In this document: positions 50,956 to 61,030 of the stretch, one piece after another
How positions within the stretch are numbered: the first letter of the stretch is position 1
Layout: each line of letters begins with the position of its first letter
DNA from: an uncultured Oscillospiraceae bacterium
Lineage (GTDB): Bacteria > Bacillota > Clostridia > Oscillospirales > Oscillospiraceae
Length of the DNA: 64,000 bases
Direction: 5' to 3'
Assembly (NCBI GenBank): GCA_947630755.1
Contig: CANRIU010000001.1
Location: forward strand, 62,001-126,000
Program-made: the position numbers and the translations under genes
Notes under the pieces: generated by a model
What the model was told of the DNA's origin: nothing
The model's input: only the letters and a program-made list of their open reading frames with translations
Database searches by the model: none

Positions 50956-52146
50956 ATGAAAATTCTTGTTATCAACGCCGGCTCCTCCTCTCTCAAATAC
51001 CAGCTCATGGACTCCGACTCCGGGGAGGTCTACGCCAAGGGTCTTTGCGAGCGCATCGGCATCGACGGGCGCCTCACCCACAAGGTCCCGGGCCGTGAGG
51101 ACGTGAAGCTCGACATCCCCATGCCCACTCATAACGAGGCCATAAAGGCCGTCATGGACGCCCTTGTGGACCCGGAAAAGGGCGTTATCGCCTCCACGGA
51201 CGAGATCGACGCCGTGGGTCACCGCGTGGTGCACGGCGGCGCGGAGTTTGCCGCCTCCTGCGTCATCGACGACAACGTTATCGCCGCCATCGAGCGCTGC
51301 ATCCCCTTCGGGCCTCTCCACAATCCGGCAAACCTCATGGGTATCCGCGCCTGCATGGAGGCCATGCCCGGCAAAAAGCAGGTCGCCGTCTTTGACACTG
51401 CCTTCCACCAGACCATGCCCCCCAAGGCGTACATCTACGCCCTGCCCTATGAGTATTACGAGAAGGACGGCGTGCGCCGCTACGGCTTCCACGGCACCTC
51501 CCACAAGTACATCGCATCTCAGGCCGTCCGGGCTCTCGGTAAGGACAGCCCCGAGGGCACGAAGATAATCTCCTGCCACCTGGGCAACGGCTCCTCCCTC
51601 GCCGCCATCGTGGACGGCAAGGTGGTGGACACCTCCATGGGCCTTGGGCCTCTCGCCGGCTTCCCCATGGGCACCCGCTCCGGCGACATCGACCCCACCA
51701 TCATGGAGTACCTTATGGGCCGCTACGGCTGGGACATCAGGGAGATGCTCTCCGTCCTCAACAAGAAATCCGGTGTTCTCGGCATCTCCGGCGTCAGCTC
51801 CGACTTCCGGGACCTGACCGCCGCCGCGAACGAGGGCAACGAGCGGGCCGAGCTGGCTCTTGAGAAGTTCGCCTATGAGGTTAAAAAGTACATCGGCGCT
51901 TACGCCGCTGCCATGGGCGGGGTGGACGCCATCGTGTTCACCGCCGGCGTGGGCGAGAACGACGCGGATATGCGTATGCGCATCGCTTCGGGCCTTGAGT
52001 ACATGGGCGTGAAGATCTGCCCCCACTGCAACGCCACCCGCGGCAAGGAGGAAATCTCCGCTGCCGACTCCAGGGTCAAGGTGTTCGTCATTCCCACCAA
52101 CGAGGAGCTGATGATCGCCATGGACACCGCCGAGCTTGTTAAGTGA
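50956..52146 (+). CDS. ackA: Acetate kinase
   Basis: A 396-residue enzyme interconverting acetyl phosphate and acetate with ADP/ATP, the ATP-yielding end of fermentative acetate formation. Signatures: VINAGSSSLKYQL (4-16), VHGGAEF, RYGFHGTSHKYI with the active-site histidine, and FTAGVGENDADMR near the C-terminus. The pta partner is not in the window. GGGAAGG precedes ATG 50956, and a perfect terminator follows. Confidence 0.96.
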   Translation: MKILVINAGSSSLKYQLMDSDSGEVYAKGLCERIGIDGRLTHKVPGREDVKLDIPMPTHNEAIKAVMDALVDPEKGVIASTDEIDAVGHRVVHGGAEFAASCVIDDNVIAAIERCIPFGPLHNPANLMGIRACMEAMPGKKQVAVFDTAFHQTMPPKAYIYALPYEYYEKDGVRRYGFHGTSHKYIASQAVRALGKDSPEGTKIISCHLGNGSSLAAIVDGKVVDTSMGLGPLAGFPMGTRSGDIDPTIMEYLMGRYGWDIREMLSVLNKKSGVLGISGVSSDFRDLTAAANEGNERAELALEKFAYEVKKYIGAYAAAMGGVDAIVFTAGVGENDADMRMRIASGLEYMGVKICPHCNATRGKEEISAADSRVKVFVIPTNEELMIAMDTAELVK

Positions 52147-52167
52147 CCTTAAACGAAAAGCTGAAAT

Positions 52168-52208
52168 AAAACCCCCGCCTGCGGCAAATTGCCGCAGGCG
52201 GGGGTTTG
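52168..52208. terminator. Bidirectional terminator between ackA and pgi
   Basis: A nearly perfect 18-bp stem AACCCCCGCCTGCGGCAA / TTGCCGCAGGCGGGGGTT with a 1-nt centre (a 3- to 4-nt loop in practice), flanked by A-run and T-run. Confidence 0.9.
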
Positions 52209-52233
52209 TCAATAAAGGGCTCTGGGGGCCATT

Positions 52234-53805
52234 TTATTTTGCGGCGAAGGTGCTGTTGGTCACGTCGTCGTCGTTCATGTTCACCGTGAGCTCCGGGTCG
52301 TTGGCGGTGAGGTGGAGCATCAGCCTGAACACGTCCTGGGGATTGGCGCCGAGGGCCTCGGCGATCTGGGGCGCGGTCATGGGGGCCTTCTTCTCCAGAA
52401 GCAGGGCCTTTGCCCTGTTCTTCACGTCGATGAGAACTCCGGCGCACTTCTTGCCGTACTCCACGGCGGGCTGGTGGTAGGCGTTGATGTTGATGAGCTG
52501 TGCGTAGATGCCCACTGCCCGCTCCCAGATGGCTATGAGCTGGCCCACGTTGTAGGCGGAGACGCAGGGGACGGTGACGGTCATGGTCTTCTTGCCGTGG
52601 TCCTCAAGGTTCTTCTTGGTGCCAAGCATGAAGGCGTTCAGGTAGTCCCCGGAGGTGGAGTCCTCGCCCACGCAGATGGACTCGCCCTCCCGGTCCTTCA
52701 GGACCTGGACGAATATGACGAAGATGTTGTCGGGTCCGCCCACCAGCTGCTGGACGTAGCTGTGCTGGTCGGAGGTGCCCTTGTTGCCCATGACGGCGAG
52801 GCCCTGGTTGACCTTCACCCCGTCAAGGTCCAACTCCTTGCCCAGAGACTCCATCACCAGCTGCTGGAGGTACTTGGCCAGAAGGTCAAGGCTGTCCTTG
52901 TATGGGAGCACCACCTGAGTGACGCCGCCCTTTCCGCCGGAGACGCGGTACCAGGCCAAGGCCATCATGGCGGCGGGGTTTTCAAGGATGTTGGGCTCCC
53001 GGCCCAGCTCGTCGCAGTCCGCGGCGCCCTGGAGGAAGGAGTCTATGTCGATGCCCTGGAGCGCCAGGGGCAGAAGTCCCACGGCGGACATGACGGAGGT
53101 GCGGCCGCCCACCCAGTCCCACATGGGGAAGCGGGCTATCCAACCCTCGGCCTCGGCGGTCCTGTCAAGCTTCGAGCCCTCCCCGGTGACGGTGACGGCG
53201 TGCTTGGCAAAGGACAGGCCGTGCCTTGCGTAGAAGGCCTTGGCCTCCATCTGGCAGTTCCGGGTCTCGATGGTGCCGCCGGACTTGGAGATGATTATTG
53301 TGAGCGTCTCGTCGGCGTGGCCGTCCACGGCCTTAAATATGGCGTCCATGCCGGCGGGGTCGGTGTTGTCAAGGAAGAAGAGCTTCATCTTGTCCTCGGG
53401 CGTGCCCAAGGCCTTTGAGACGAACAGGGGGCCCAGGGACGAGCCGCCGATGCCGCCCACCAGGGCGTATTTGAAGGCGCCGCCCTTCTCGCCGCATATC
53501 CTGCCGGAGTGGACATCCGCCACAAACGCCTTCACGCGCTCAAGGCAGGACACTATCTCGTCCTCGAGCTCCTTCGTGGGGGCCTTCCCGGGGGCGCGCA
53601 GCCAGTAGTGGCCAACCATGCGCTCCTCGTCGGGGTTGGCTATGGCGCCGCCCTCCAGCTCCGCCATGCCCTTGAGCGCTTTGTCCATCTTCTTCTCCAT
53701 GGAGAAGATATACTCATCGTTGAGGTCCATGCCGCCCCACTCCATGAGGAGCTTTGTCCTGGGGGAATATAGAACGGTGCTGCCAAAGATTGTCCAATCG
53801 TCCAT
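52234..53805 (-). CDS. pgi: Glucose-6-phosphate isomerase
   Basis: A 523-residue isomerase linking glucose-6-phosphate (from glycogen breakdown) to fructose-6-phosphate. Landmarks include GGIGGSSLGPLFVSKAL, ISKSGGTIETRN, WDWVGGRTSVMSAVGLLPLAL and the Lys/His-bearing C-terminal region with NINAYHQPAVEYGKK. The start is ATG 53805 (MDDWTIFG), after AGGAG by 12 nt; a TTG at 53817 overlaps the upstream stop (TTGA) and sits directly on AGGAG. It lies downstream of the GH13-GH77 gene, so it closes the glycogen operon functionally. Confidence 0.93.
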   Translation of the reverse strand: MDDWTIFGSTVLYSPRTKLLMEWGGMDLNDEYIFSMEKKMDKALKGMAELEGGAIANPDEERMVGHYWLRAPGKAPTKELEDEIVSCLERVKAFVADVHSGRICGEKGGAFKYALVGGIGGSSLGPLFVSKALGTPEDKMKLFFLDNTDPAGMDAIFKAVDGHADETLTIIISKSGGTIETRNCQMEAKAFYARHGLSFAKHAVTVTGEGSKLDRTAEAEGWIARFPMWDWVGGRTSVMSAVGLLPLALQGIDIDSFLQGAADCDELGREPNILENPAAMMALAWYRVSGGKGGVTQVVLPYKDSLDLLAKYLQQLVMESLGKELDLDGVKVNQGLAVMGNKGTSDQHSYVQQLVGGPDNIFVIFVQVLKDREGESICVGEDSTSGDYLNAFMLGTKKNLEDHGKKTMTVTVPCVSAYNVGQLIAIWERAVGIYAQLININAYHQPAVEYGKKCAGVLIDVKNRAKALLLEKKAPMTAPQIAEALGANPQDVFRLMLHLTANDPELTVNMNDDDVTNSTFAAK

Positions 53806-53813
53806 TTTTACTT

Positions 53814-56800
53814 TCAACTCCTGTCAGTATTTTTGATATAGCTTGAAAGACGCTGTGACGCGTCTTTGAAGTCGCTCCATTTTGCCTGCCAGGACCAGTT
53901 TCCGGCTGTGGTCCCGGGAGTATTCATCCGCGCCTCGCCGCCAAGCTCCAGCACGTCCTGAAGCTGCGCTATGACAACGTCGGCGGAGCTCTCGCACGCA
54001 CGGCGCAGGAGCGTCCTCACGCACTCCGCCCCGTCCCGGCCCCTGTATCTGCTTTGGCAGTACTCCATAAGCGTCATATTGTCGTGGGTCCCGGTGTAGG
54101 CTATCTTCTCCTTCGCCGGGAAGCAGCCGTCCATGGGGTCGGAGCTCTGGTACTGCATCACGTCGGTGCCGAGAAATCCGCATCTCGCCAGAAGCGCCCT
54201 TATCGCCGGGGTTATGCTCCCCAGGTCCTCCGCCACAAAGGGCAGTGGCCCGAATTTTTCATATGCCCTCTCAAAGAGCCTGAGCCCCGGTCCCGCGACC
54301 CAGTGCCCCGCGCCGGGCCCCTTGCCGGAGGGTATCGCCCAGCCGGACTCAAATCCCATGAAGTGGTCAAGGCGCACAAAATCGTAGAGGTCCAGCATCC
54401 GCCGGAATCTCCTCATCCACCAGGAGTACCCGTCCCGCTCCTGGGCCTGCCAGTCGTACATCGGGTTGCCCCAGAGCTGTCCCGGGTCCTGCCAGGAGGG
54501 AGGCACTCCGGCGACAAGCTCCGCCCGTCCCCGGGCGTCCACCGCGAAATTCTCCGGCTCCGCCCACACGTCGGCGGAGTCGCCGGAGACGTACATGGGC
54601 ATATCGCCGATTATCGTGACGCCCCTCTCCCGGGCGTAGGCGCGAAGCTCGTGCCAGTATTTCTCAAACTTAAACTGGGCGAAAAGCTGGAGCTCATACT
54701 CCCCGGCAAGCTCCGCCGTCACGCTCATATTCGGGTCGTAGCGCCTTAAATCCTCGGGCCATTCGGTGAAGGCCGCGCCGTCAAAGCGCTTTTTCAGGGC
54801 CATGAACAGGGCGTAGGGGCGCAGCCAGTCCATGTTCTCCCGCAAAAATTCCCTGTACTCCCCGTTCTCCGGCGAGAAGGCCGCAAATTCCTCCCGCAGC
54901 TCCTCCTCTGTCAGGGGCAGAAGGGCAGTGTTCCCCGCGAAGGCGCTGACCCCCGCGTAGGGCGAGCCGTGCATATCCGTGGGATTCAGCGGCAGTATCT
55001 GCCAGTACCTCACCCCGCAGCCGTGGAGGAAGTCCACGAAGTCAAAGGCCGCCCTGCCGATATTTCCCTGGCGGGAGTCGTCCGGCAGACTCGTTATGTG
55101 GGCGAGCACCCCCATGCCCCGGCGGAGCGGCGCGCCAAGGCGCTCTTTTTTGTGAAAGTAAAGTATCGCGGAGCCCATGGGCCAGAGCGTCACGTCCACG
55201 CTCTCCCCGCGCACATCGTACTGCGTTCCGCCGAGGATGTCGGTGACATCCTCGCCCCGCCTGCCGATGGTCACATGCTGCGTCTCCCCGCCCCGGTTCA
55301 CAAGGACGGCTATTCCCCCGCCCTCCCACAGACGGCAGAAGCCGAACACATCCGCGCCGAAGGACATGGGCTCAAAGTCCGCGTCCGCCAGCTCCTGGAA
55401 GGAGCGGCGCAGATTTATGGCGTTGCGGTAGATGGTGAAGCAGTCCCTGTCCTCCCGTCCCCAGGGGTAGGTCCCCCGGTTGAAGGGGTCCGAGTAGCCC
55501 TCCATGCCCGCCTCGTCGCCGTAGTACACGCAGGGCACGCCGGGGAGCGTCATCTGAAGGAGGCTCATCAGCCACAGCCTTGACTTCGCAAGGCCCCTCC
55601 TGTCCTCCGGCAGTCTGTACGCCCCGCGCTGCGCCTCGGTCATGGAGTCCGGGTCCGGCGCATCCCCCAGCACAGTCAGGACCCTCGGGCGGTCGTGGCT
55701 GCCCATGAGGTTAAAGAGGGCGTTGAAGGTCTCCCGGGGGTAGTTCTCCTTCAGGGCCATAAGCGCCTCCTGAAGGTCCCAGGCCGGGATCCTCCAGGTG
55801 AGGAAGTCCAGCACCCCGGTGCGGAAGGGGTAGTTCATCACCGTGTCAAGCTCGGAGCCCAGCAGATACCTGCGCAGCTGACCGTAGCTTATCTTGTGGG
55901 AGGCGTCCTCCCAGACCTCGCCCATCAGCAGAGCGTCGCCGCCCAGCTCCTCCACCATGGCTGTCTTTATGCCCTCGATGAAGCTGTCCGGCAGCTCATC
56001 CGCCACATCCAGCCTCCAGCCCCCGGCCCCGGCACGGAGCCAGCGCCGGACGATGGAGTCCTTCCCGGCGTAGATGTAGTCCTTGAGGGCCCGGTTGCCC
56101 TCCTCCACATCCGGCAGGTCGTCTATACCCCACCAGCACTCGTACCCCGCCGGTGAGTCGTCAAACCGGAACCAGTCGTAATATTTGGACTCAGGCCCCT
56201 GAAAAGCCCCCGGCTCCGGGTAATTTCCGAATTTGTTAAAGTATTTGCTGTCGCAGCCGACGTGGTTGAATACGCCGTCAAGTATTATGCGTATCCCCCG
56301 CTCCGCCGCAGCGTCGGCAAGGCGCCGGAAGGAGTCCGGTCCGCCCAGCATACCGTCTATCTTCTCGTAGTCCCCGGTGTCGTAGCGGTGACAGCTCACA
56401 GCCTCAAATATGGGGTTTAGGTACAGCACCGTCACGCCCAGTCCCTTGAGGTAGTCAAGCTTCTCCTCTATCCCAAGGAGCGTCCCGCCGTAAAAGCCCC
56501 ACTCCTTTATCCGCCCGCCGCTGCCGCGCCTGTAGCTCACCGGAGTGCTCCAGCGCTCTATCAGCTTCTTCTGCACGCCGTTTCTCGGCTTTGAGAGGAC
56601 GCTTTCGGCGTTCTCCCGCCAGTCCTCCCCACGGAAAAAGCGGTCCGGGAATATCTGGTAGCATATGCCTCCGCTGTACCAGTCCGGCACAGCCCTCGGC
56701 TTATACGAGGTTATCTGGTACTCCGGGCAGTCCCACCCGTATATCTCGCCTATGCCGCCGACCCTCCCACGGGCCGGTCCGTACCAGCACACGCCCCCGT

Positions 56801-57050
56801 CGGGGAAGTGGCAGATAAATGAGTACCAGTAGATGTCCGCGGCGTCCAGCTTTACGGTGCAGGTGAACCGCCCGCCGCTGCGGTCCATGGTTATGTACTC
56901 CTCCGTGCCTCCGGAGGCCCTGAGCTTCAGCTCCACCCACTGGGGCTCTCCGTCCCAGGTGTCGATGGAAATGGAAACAGCGCCGCCCATTGGGACAGCG
57001 CCAAAGGGGTCGCGGAACTTAAGTTCCCGGGAGTCGTGATATGCTCTCAT
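53814..57050 (-). CDS. Fusion of GH13 alpha-glucan hydrolase and GH77 4-alpha-glucanotransferase
   Basis: A 1078-residue two-enzyme chain. Residues 1 to about 120 form a CBM34-like beta domain (WYGPARGRVGG). The GH13 barrel follows, with DGVFNHVG (about 258), GWRLDVADE with the nucleophile (about 348), GEVWED with the acid (about 378) and GSHDRP (about 450). From about 640 a complete MalQ domain begins (GVLAHITSLPDDSRQGNIG), with catalytic RLDHF (about 894), AEDLG (about 940) and THDN (about 987). All three residues of each triad are present. It would trim and transfer alpha-1,4 chains during glycogen turnover. It lies between glgA and pgi. Confidence 0.92.
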   Translation of the reverse strand: MRAYHDSRELKFRDPFGAVPMGGAVSISIDTWDGEPQWVELKLRASGGTEEYITMDRSGGRFTCTVKLDAADIYWYSFICHFPDGGVCWYGPARGRVGGIGEIYGWDCPEYQITSYKPRAVPDWYSGGICYQIFPDRFFRGEDWRENAESVLSKPRNGVQKKLIERWSTPVSYRRGSGGRIKEWGFYGGTLLGIEEKLDYLKGLGVTVLYLNPIFEAVSCHRYDTGDYEKIDGMLGGPDSFRRLADAAAERGIRIILDGVFNHVGCDSKYFNKFGNYPEPGAFQGPESKYYDWFRFDDSPAGYECWWGIDDLPDVEEGNRALKDYIYAGKDSIVRRWLRAGAGGWRLDVADELPDSFIEGIKTAMVEELGGDALLMGEVWEDASHKISYGQLRRYLLGSELDTVMNYPFRTGVLDFLTWRIPAWDLQEALMALKENYPRETFNALFNLMGSHDRPRVLTVLGDAPDPDSMTEAQRGAYRLPEDRRGLAKSRLWLMSLLQMTLPGVPCVYYGDEAGMEGYSDPFNRGTYPWGREDRDCFTIYRNAINLRRSFQELADADFEPMSFGADVFGFCRLWEGGGIAVLVNRGGETQHVTIGRRGEDVTDILGGTQYDVRGESVDVTLWPMGSAILYFHKKERLGAPLRRGMGVLAHITSLPDDSRQGNIGRAAFDFVDFLHGCGVRYWQILPLNPTDMHGSPYAGVSAFAGNTALLPLTEEELREEFAAFSPENGEYREFLRENMDWLRPYALFMALKKRFDGAAFTEWPEDLRRYDPNMSVTAELAGEYELQLFAQFKFEKYWHELRAYARERGVTIIGDMPMYVSGDSADVWAEPENFAVDARGRAELVAGVPPSWQDPGQLWGNPMYDWQAQERDGYSWWMRRFRRMLDLYDFVRLDHFMGFESGWAIPSGKGPGAGHWVAGPGLRLFERAYEKFGPLPFVAEDLGSITPAIRALLARCGFLGTDVMQYQSSDPMDGCFPAKEKIAYTGTHDNMTLMEYCQSRYRGRDGAECVRTLLRRACESSADVVIAQLQDVLELGGEARMNTPGTTAGNWSWQAKWSDFKDASQRLSSYIKNTDRS

Positions 57051-57101
57051 AAACAGGGTTTCCTTTTGAAAAATAAAATGGAATTACGGGGCGCGGGAAG
57101 G

Positions 57102-57131
57102 GCTCCGGGGCGGCGGTCGCCGCCCCGGAGC
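57102..57131 (-). terminator. Strong GC hairpin between glgA and the GH13-GH77 gene
   Basis: A 14-bp stem GCTCCGGGGCGGCG / CGCCGCCCCGGAGC with a GT centre. On the minus strand there is no immediate T tract (ATTTTATTTTTC lies 30 nt further on), so it may stabilise or partially terminate rather than stop transcription. Confidence 0.5.
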
Positions 57132-57142
57132 GTAATGGGAGG

Positions 57143-58648
57143 TCACTCCTCCGTATCCTCATCCTCGCCGTCCCGGCGCTTGGACCAGGGCTCTATCTCC
57201 GGGTGAGTGAGCTCGTAGATGTCCAGATACTCTCTCGCCGCGCGGTCCCAGCTGAAGTCCGCCGCCATGGCGTTGTCCTGGAGCTTCGCCCACTGCTCCC
57301 TGTCGCTGCGGTAGATCTCCGCGGCGTTTAAGAGGGTGAACATCATCTCATGGGCGTTGTAGTTTGCGAAGGAAAAGCCCGTGCCCTCTCCGGTGTACTG
57401 GTTGTAGGGTGTGACGGAGTCCTTAAGTCCCCCGGTCTCCCGGACAACGGGCAGCGTCCCGTAGCGCATGGCTATCATCTGTGAAAGCCCGCAGGGCTCA
57501 AAGAGGCTGGGCATCAGCAGCATATCCGCCCCGGCGTACATCCGGTGGGAGAACGCCTCGTCAAAGCGCACGCAGGCGGCGCACCGTCCGCTGCGCTCCC
57601 AGGCGTAGTAGCTTAGCATATCCTCGTACTGCTTGTCTCCCGTGCCCAGGACCGCTATCTGCAGGCCCTTGTCAAGGAGCTCGCTCAAAACCCTCTGGAC
57701 GAGGTCCATGCCCTTCTGCTCCGTCAGCCGCCCGATCATGACCACCAGCGGAAGGTCGGGATCGACCTCCAGCCCCAGCTCCTTCTGGAGCTCCGCCTTG
57801 CACTTTGCCTTGTTGGCCCTGTCCTCCGCCGTGAAGTGGTGGGGGATCATGGGGTCCGTGGCGGGGTCCCAGGCGGCGGTGTCGATGCCGTTCATTATGC
57901 CGTAAAGTATGCTCTGGCGGTCACGGAAGATCTGGTCCATGTGCTCGCCGAAGAAGGGTGTCTTTATCTCCTCGGCGTAGGTTTTGGAGACGGTGCTCAG
58001 AATATCCGAATATAAGAGCGCGCCCTTCATGAAGTTTATGCTGTGGTCGTCGCACCTCAGCTGGCTCGCCGCCGCGGGGATGCCCCAGAGGCCGAGGATG
58101 TCCCCCAGCACATAGTCGCTCATCTGGCCCTGGAACTTCAGGTTGTGCACGGAGAACACCGTCTTGACGTTCTCATAGAGCGGCAGCCCCTGATAAAACT
58201 CTCTGAGGAACACGGGCGCCAGCGCAGTGTGCCAGTCGTTGCAGTGCAGCACGTCGCACTTGAAGTCCGGCAGGTACTGGAGGGATTCCACCACCGCCTT
58301 GGAGAAGTACGCGATGCGCTCGCCGTCGTCAAAGTACCCGTAGGCCCGCTCCCTGTTGAAGTAGTACTCGTTGTCCACAAAGTAGTAGACCACGCCCTTG
58401 TATGTAAGCTTCTCAATGCCGCAGTATACGTTCCGCCAGCCCAGAGATACATAGAAGTCAGCCACATGGGTCATCTTAGACTTAAACTCCTCGGGGATGG
58501 TCATGAACTTGGGTATCATGACCCGGCACTCGCACCCCGCGGCCTTCAGCGCCTGAGGCAGAGACCCGCCCACGTCGCCAAGGCCCCCTGTCTTCATAAA
58601 GGGCACGGCCTCAAAGGCGGCAAATAAAACTCTAAGCTTTCTTCTCAT
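57143..58648 (-). CDS. glgA: Glycogen synthase (ADP-glucose, GT5)
   Basis: A 501-residue glycosyltransferase extending alpha-1,4-glucan from ADP-glucose. The N-terminal donor loop is KTGGLGDV (19-26); C-terminal domain signatures are GRLTEQKGMDLVQ, PSLFEPCGLSQMIAMRYGTLPVVRETGGL (read in parts) and the acidic pair region. ATG 58648 (MRRKLRV) follows AAAGGAG by 8 nt; the TTG six codons earlier sits on the site itself. It follows glgD after a GC hairpin. Confidence 0.95.
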   Translation of the reverse strand: MRRKLRVLFAAFEAVPFMKTGGLGDVGGSLPQALKAAGCECRVMIPKFMTIPEEFKSKMTHVADFYVSLGWRNVYCGIEKLTYKGVVYYFVDNEYYFNRERAYGYFDDGERIAYFSKAVVESLQYLPDFKCDVLHCNDWHTALAPVFLREFYQGLPLYENVKTVFSVHNLKFQGQMSDYVLGDILGLWGIPAAASQLRCDDHSINFMKGALLYSDILSTVSKTYAEEIKTPFFGEHMDQIFRDRQSILYGIMNGIDTAAWDPATDPMIPHHFTAEDRANKAKCKAELQKELGLEVDPDLPLVVMIGRLTEQKGMDLVQRVLSELLDKGLQIAVLGTGDKQYEDMLSYYAWERSGRCAACVRFDEAFSHRMYAGADMLLMPSLFEPCGLSQMIAMRYGTLPVVRETGGLKDSVTPYNQYTGEGTGFSFANYNAHEMMFTLLNAAEIYRSDREQWAKLQDNAMAADFSWDRAAREYLDIYELTHPEIEPWSKRRDGEDEDTEE

Positions 58649-58693
58649 TTTTTCACTCCTTTTCAATTTGGAAAGGCGTCGGGAAAAACCGCT

Positions 58694-58722
58694 TCCCCGC
58701 CCCCTTCGCCGGGGGGCGGGGA
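58694..58722 (-). terminator. GC hairpin between glgD and glgA
   Basis: An 11-bp stem TCCCCGCCCCC / GGGGGCGGGGA with a 7-nt loop. On the minus strand AGCGGTTTTTC follows, giving a moderate T tract. Possible internal, partial terminator. Confidence 0.5.
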
Positions 58723-58730
58723 GGGAAAAA

Positions 58731-59813
58731 TCAGCCCATTATGACCGTGGCCTCGCCGGTGCCCTTTATGACGGACCCGGCCTTGACCACCGCGGACTTG
58801 TCAAGGATGACGTTCTCCACCACGGCGCCCTCCTCGATGACGCAGCGCTGCATGATGATGGAGTTGCGCACCCTGGCGCCCTTGCAGACGTGGACGCCCC
58901 GGAAGAGGATGGAGTGGTCCACCTCTCCCTCGATGAGGCTTCCGGCAGTGACCATGGAGTTGCGCACCTTCGCTCCCTCCAGGTACTTCGCGGGCGCCTC
59001 CTCCACCGCCTTGGTGGAGAGGGGCCTCTCGCGGCTGAAAAGCTCGTTTGCCACGTCGAGGTTCAGTATCTCCATGGAGTAGTCAAAGTAATCGCTGCTG
59101 GTGAACACTGCCCGGGCGTAGCCCTCGTACTTGTAGCCCCGCACGTCCATCTTGTCAAGGTCGCCCTCGATTGCCTCGAAGAAATCGAGGTAGTCGATGG
59201 CGGAGTACCACTCCAGCACCTTGAGCAGCAGCTCCCTTGTGATGACGAAGGTGTCAAGGAACGCCTCCTCATACTTTCTGGGCTGGGGCTTGAAGGATGT
59301 GACTCTCCCGTTCTCCACATTTAGGCCCACGCGGTAGGTCTCGTCCCTGTCGGCGGTGTTGTACACCATGGTTATGTCCGCGCCGGACTTTATGTGCTCC
59401 TGGATGAGGGGACGGTAGTCCATGTGGCTTATGACGTTGGCGGAGGACACGAGTATGTAGGGCGCGGGGCTCCTCTCAAGGAACACAAGGTTCCTGCGCA
59501 GGTCCCGCAGCAGGAAGTGGCTGTTCTCGCTGTGCACGCCGAACACGGAGCCGGGCAGCACGAAAAGCCCCCCGTTCTTCCGGTCCAGATCCCATGCCTT
59601 GCCCGCGCCCACATGGTCGATGATGGAGCGGTACTTGTAGGGGGTGATGAGGCCGATGGTCTTTATACCCGAGTTCACCATGTTGGACATGGGGAAGTCC
59701 ACGACTCTGTACTTTCCGCCGTAGGGGAGGCTGGCAACGGTGCGCTCCTCGGTGAGCTCGCCCAGTCCCTTGGTCTCATAGTTTGCGGCAATAAGTCCGA
59801 TAACTCTATCCAT
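58731..59813 (-). CDS. glgD: Glucose-1-phosphate adenylyltransferase-like subunit GlgD
   Basis: A 360-residue paralogue of GlgC that, in Bacillus and Clostridia, pairs with GlgC as a regulatory or helper subunit. The N-terminal Rossmann-like start LIAANYETKGLGELTEERTVAS differs from the G-x-G-x2-R pyrophosphorylase loop of GlgC; YGGKYRVVDFPMSN and the C-terminal hexapeptide left-handed beta-helix (VCKGARVRNSIIMQRCVIEEG) are kept. 14 bp after glgC. Confidence 0.93.
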   Translation of the reverse strand: MDRVIGLIAANYETKGLGELTEERTVASLPYGGKYRVVDFPMSNMVNSGIKTIGLITPYKYRSIIDHVGAGKAWDLDRKNGGLFVLPGSVFGVHSENSHFLLRDLRRNLVFLERSPAPYILVSSANVISHMDYRPLIQEHIKSGADITMVYNTADRDETYRVGLNVENGRVTSFKPQPRKYEEAFLDTFVITRELLLKVLEWYSAIDYLDFFEAIEGDLDKMDVRGYKYEGYARAVFTSSDYFDYSMEILNLDVANELFSRERPLSTKAVEEAPAKYLEGAKVRNSMVTAGSLIEGEVDHSILFRGVHVCKGARVRNSIIMQRCVIEEGAVVENVILDKSAVVKAGSVIKGTGEATVIMG

Positions 59814-59827
59814 TGTTTCTGACCTCC

Positions 59828-60967
59828 TTATTCAACTACGGCGTCGTCGCCGACAACGGCGATAGGCACATTGAGGTCGGCGCTTCCGAAGGTCACTCCG
59901 GCCTTGACGGTGGCGCCCTCGCCCACGATGGCCCTTACCACCTTCGCGCCCTTCTCCACTGTCACGTCGGGCAGGAGTATGGAGTCGACCACCTCCGCGC
60001 CCTCCTGTACGGTGCTGCCGTTGGAGATGATGGAGTGGCGGACGTCGCCGAGGATTATGGAGCCGTTGCCCACGAAGGAACGCTCCACGGAGCCGTTGGG
60101 TCCCACATAGTGGGGCGGCAGGGAGTCGTCCTGAGTGAGTATGGGGAAGTCCTGTCCGCGGAGGTCGAACTGGGGCTCCGCCTCCAGAAGGTCCATGCTC
60201 GTCTCGTGGAAGCTGGGGATGGTCCCCACGTCCTTCCAGAAGCCCTCAAAGCGGTGGACAAAGAGCCTCTTGCCCTGCCCTAAGAGGGTGGGGATGATGT
60301 TCTTGCCGAAGTCGTGCTCGGAGTCCGGGTCCCGGGAGTCCGCGATAAGGGACTCCTCCAGCACCTTCTTGGAGAAGATGTAGATGCCCATGGAGGCGAG
60401 GTTTGATTTCGGCTGCTTGGGCTTCTCCTCAAAGTCGTAGATCCTGCCCGTCTCGTCAGCGGCGAGGATGCCGAGGCGCGGCGCCTCCTCCCAGGGCACG
60501 GTCATCACCGCGATGGTGAGGTCCGCGTTGTTCTCCATGTGGGTGCGGAGCATCTTCCGGTAGTCCATGCGGTAGATGTGGTCGCCGGAGAGGATGATGA
60601 CATAGTCCGGGTCGTAGAGGTTTATGTAGTCCAGGTTCTGATATATGGCGTCAGCCGTGCCCGCGTACCACTGTCCGCCGGTCTCGGTGGCGTAGGGAGG
60701 AAGTATCGCTACGCCGCCGTCATGGGAGTCCAGGTCCCAGCTCGAGCCCGTGCCGATGTAGGTGTTCAGAAGGTAGGGCCTGTACTGGGTGAGGACGCCC
60801 ACGGTGTCGATGTGGGAGTTGGCGCAGTTGGAGAGGGCAAAGTCGATGATACGGTACTTGCCGCCAAAGGACACGGCGGGCTTCGCGATGTGCTTTGTGA
60901 GAGCACCAAGCCTGCTGCCCTGCCCTCCCGCGAGCAGCATGGCTATGAACGGTTTTTTGTTTACCAC
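59828..60967 (-). CDS. glgC: Glucose-1-phosphate adenylyltransferase, catalytic subunit
   Basis: A 379-residue enzyme making ADP-glucose from glucose-1-phosphate and [17 protein letters not shown] (11-24) holds the nucleotide-binding loop, followed by [25 protein letters not shown] and the lysine-containing [10 protein letters not shown]. The C-terminal half is a beta-helix ([17 protein letters not shown]). The start is GTG 60967 with GGGAGGT six nt away. The upstream region to glgP contains repeat copy C. Confidence 0.95.
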   Translation of the reverse strand: MVNKKPFIAMLLAGGQGSRLGALTKHIAKPAVSFGGKYRIIDFALSNCANSHIDTVGVLTQYRPYLLNTYIGTGSSWDLDSHDGGVAILPPYATETGGQWYAGTADAIYQNLDYINLYDPDYVIILSGDHIYRMDYRKMLRTHMENNADLTIAVMTVPWEEAPRLGILAADETGRIYDFEEKPKQPKSNLASMGIYIFSKKVLEESLIADSRDPDSEHDFGKNIIPTLLGQGKRLFVHRFEGFWKDVGTIPSFHETSMDLLEAEPQFDLRGQDFPILTQDDSLPPHYVGPNGSVERSFVGNGSIILGDVRHSIISNGSTVQEGAEVVDSILLPDVTVEKGAKVVRAIVGEGATVKAGVTFGSADLNVPIAVVGDDAVVE

Positions 60968-61030
60968 AAAATGACCTCCCTTTATAAGAAATGTATTTAT
61001 TGACAGGCTTTGAGCTTTGCGTACAATGTA

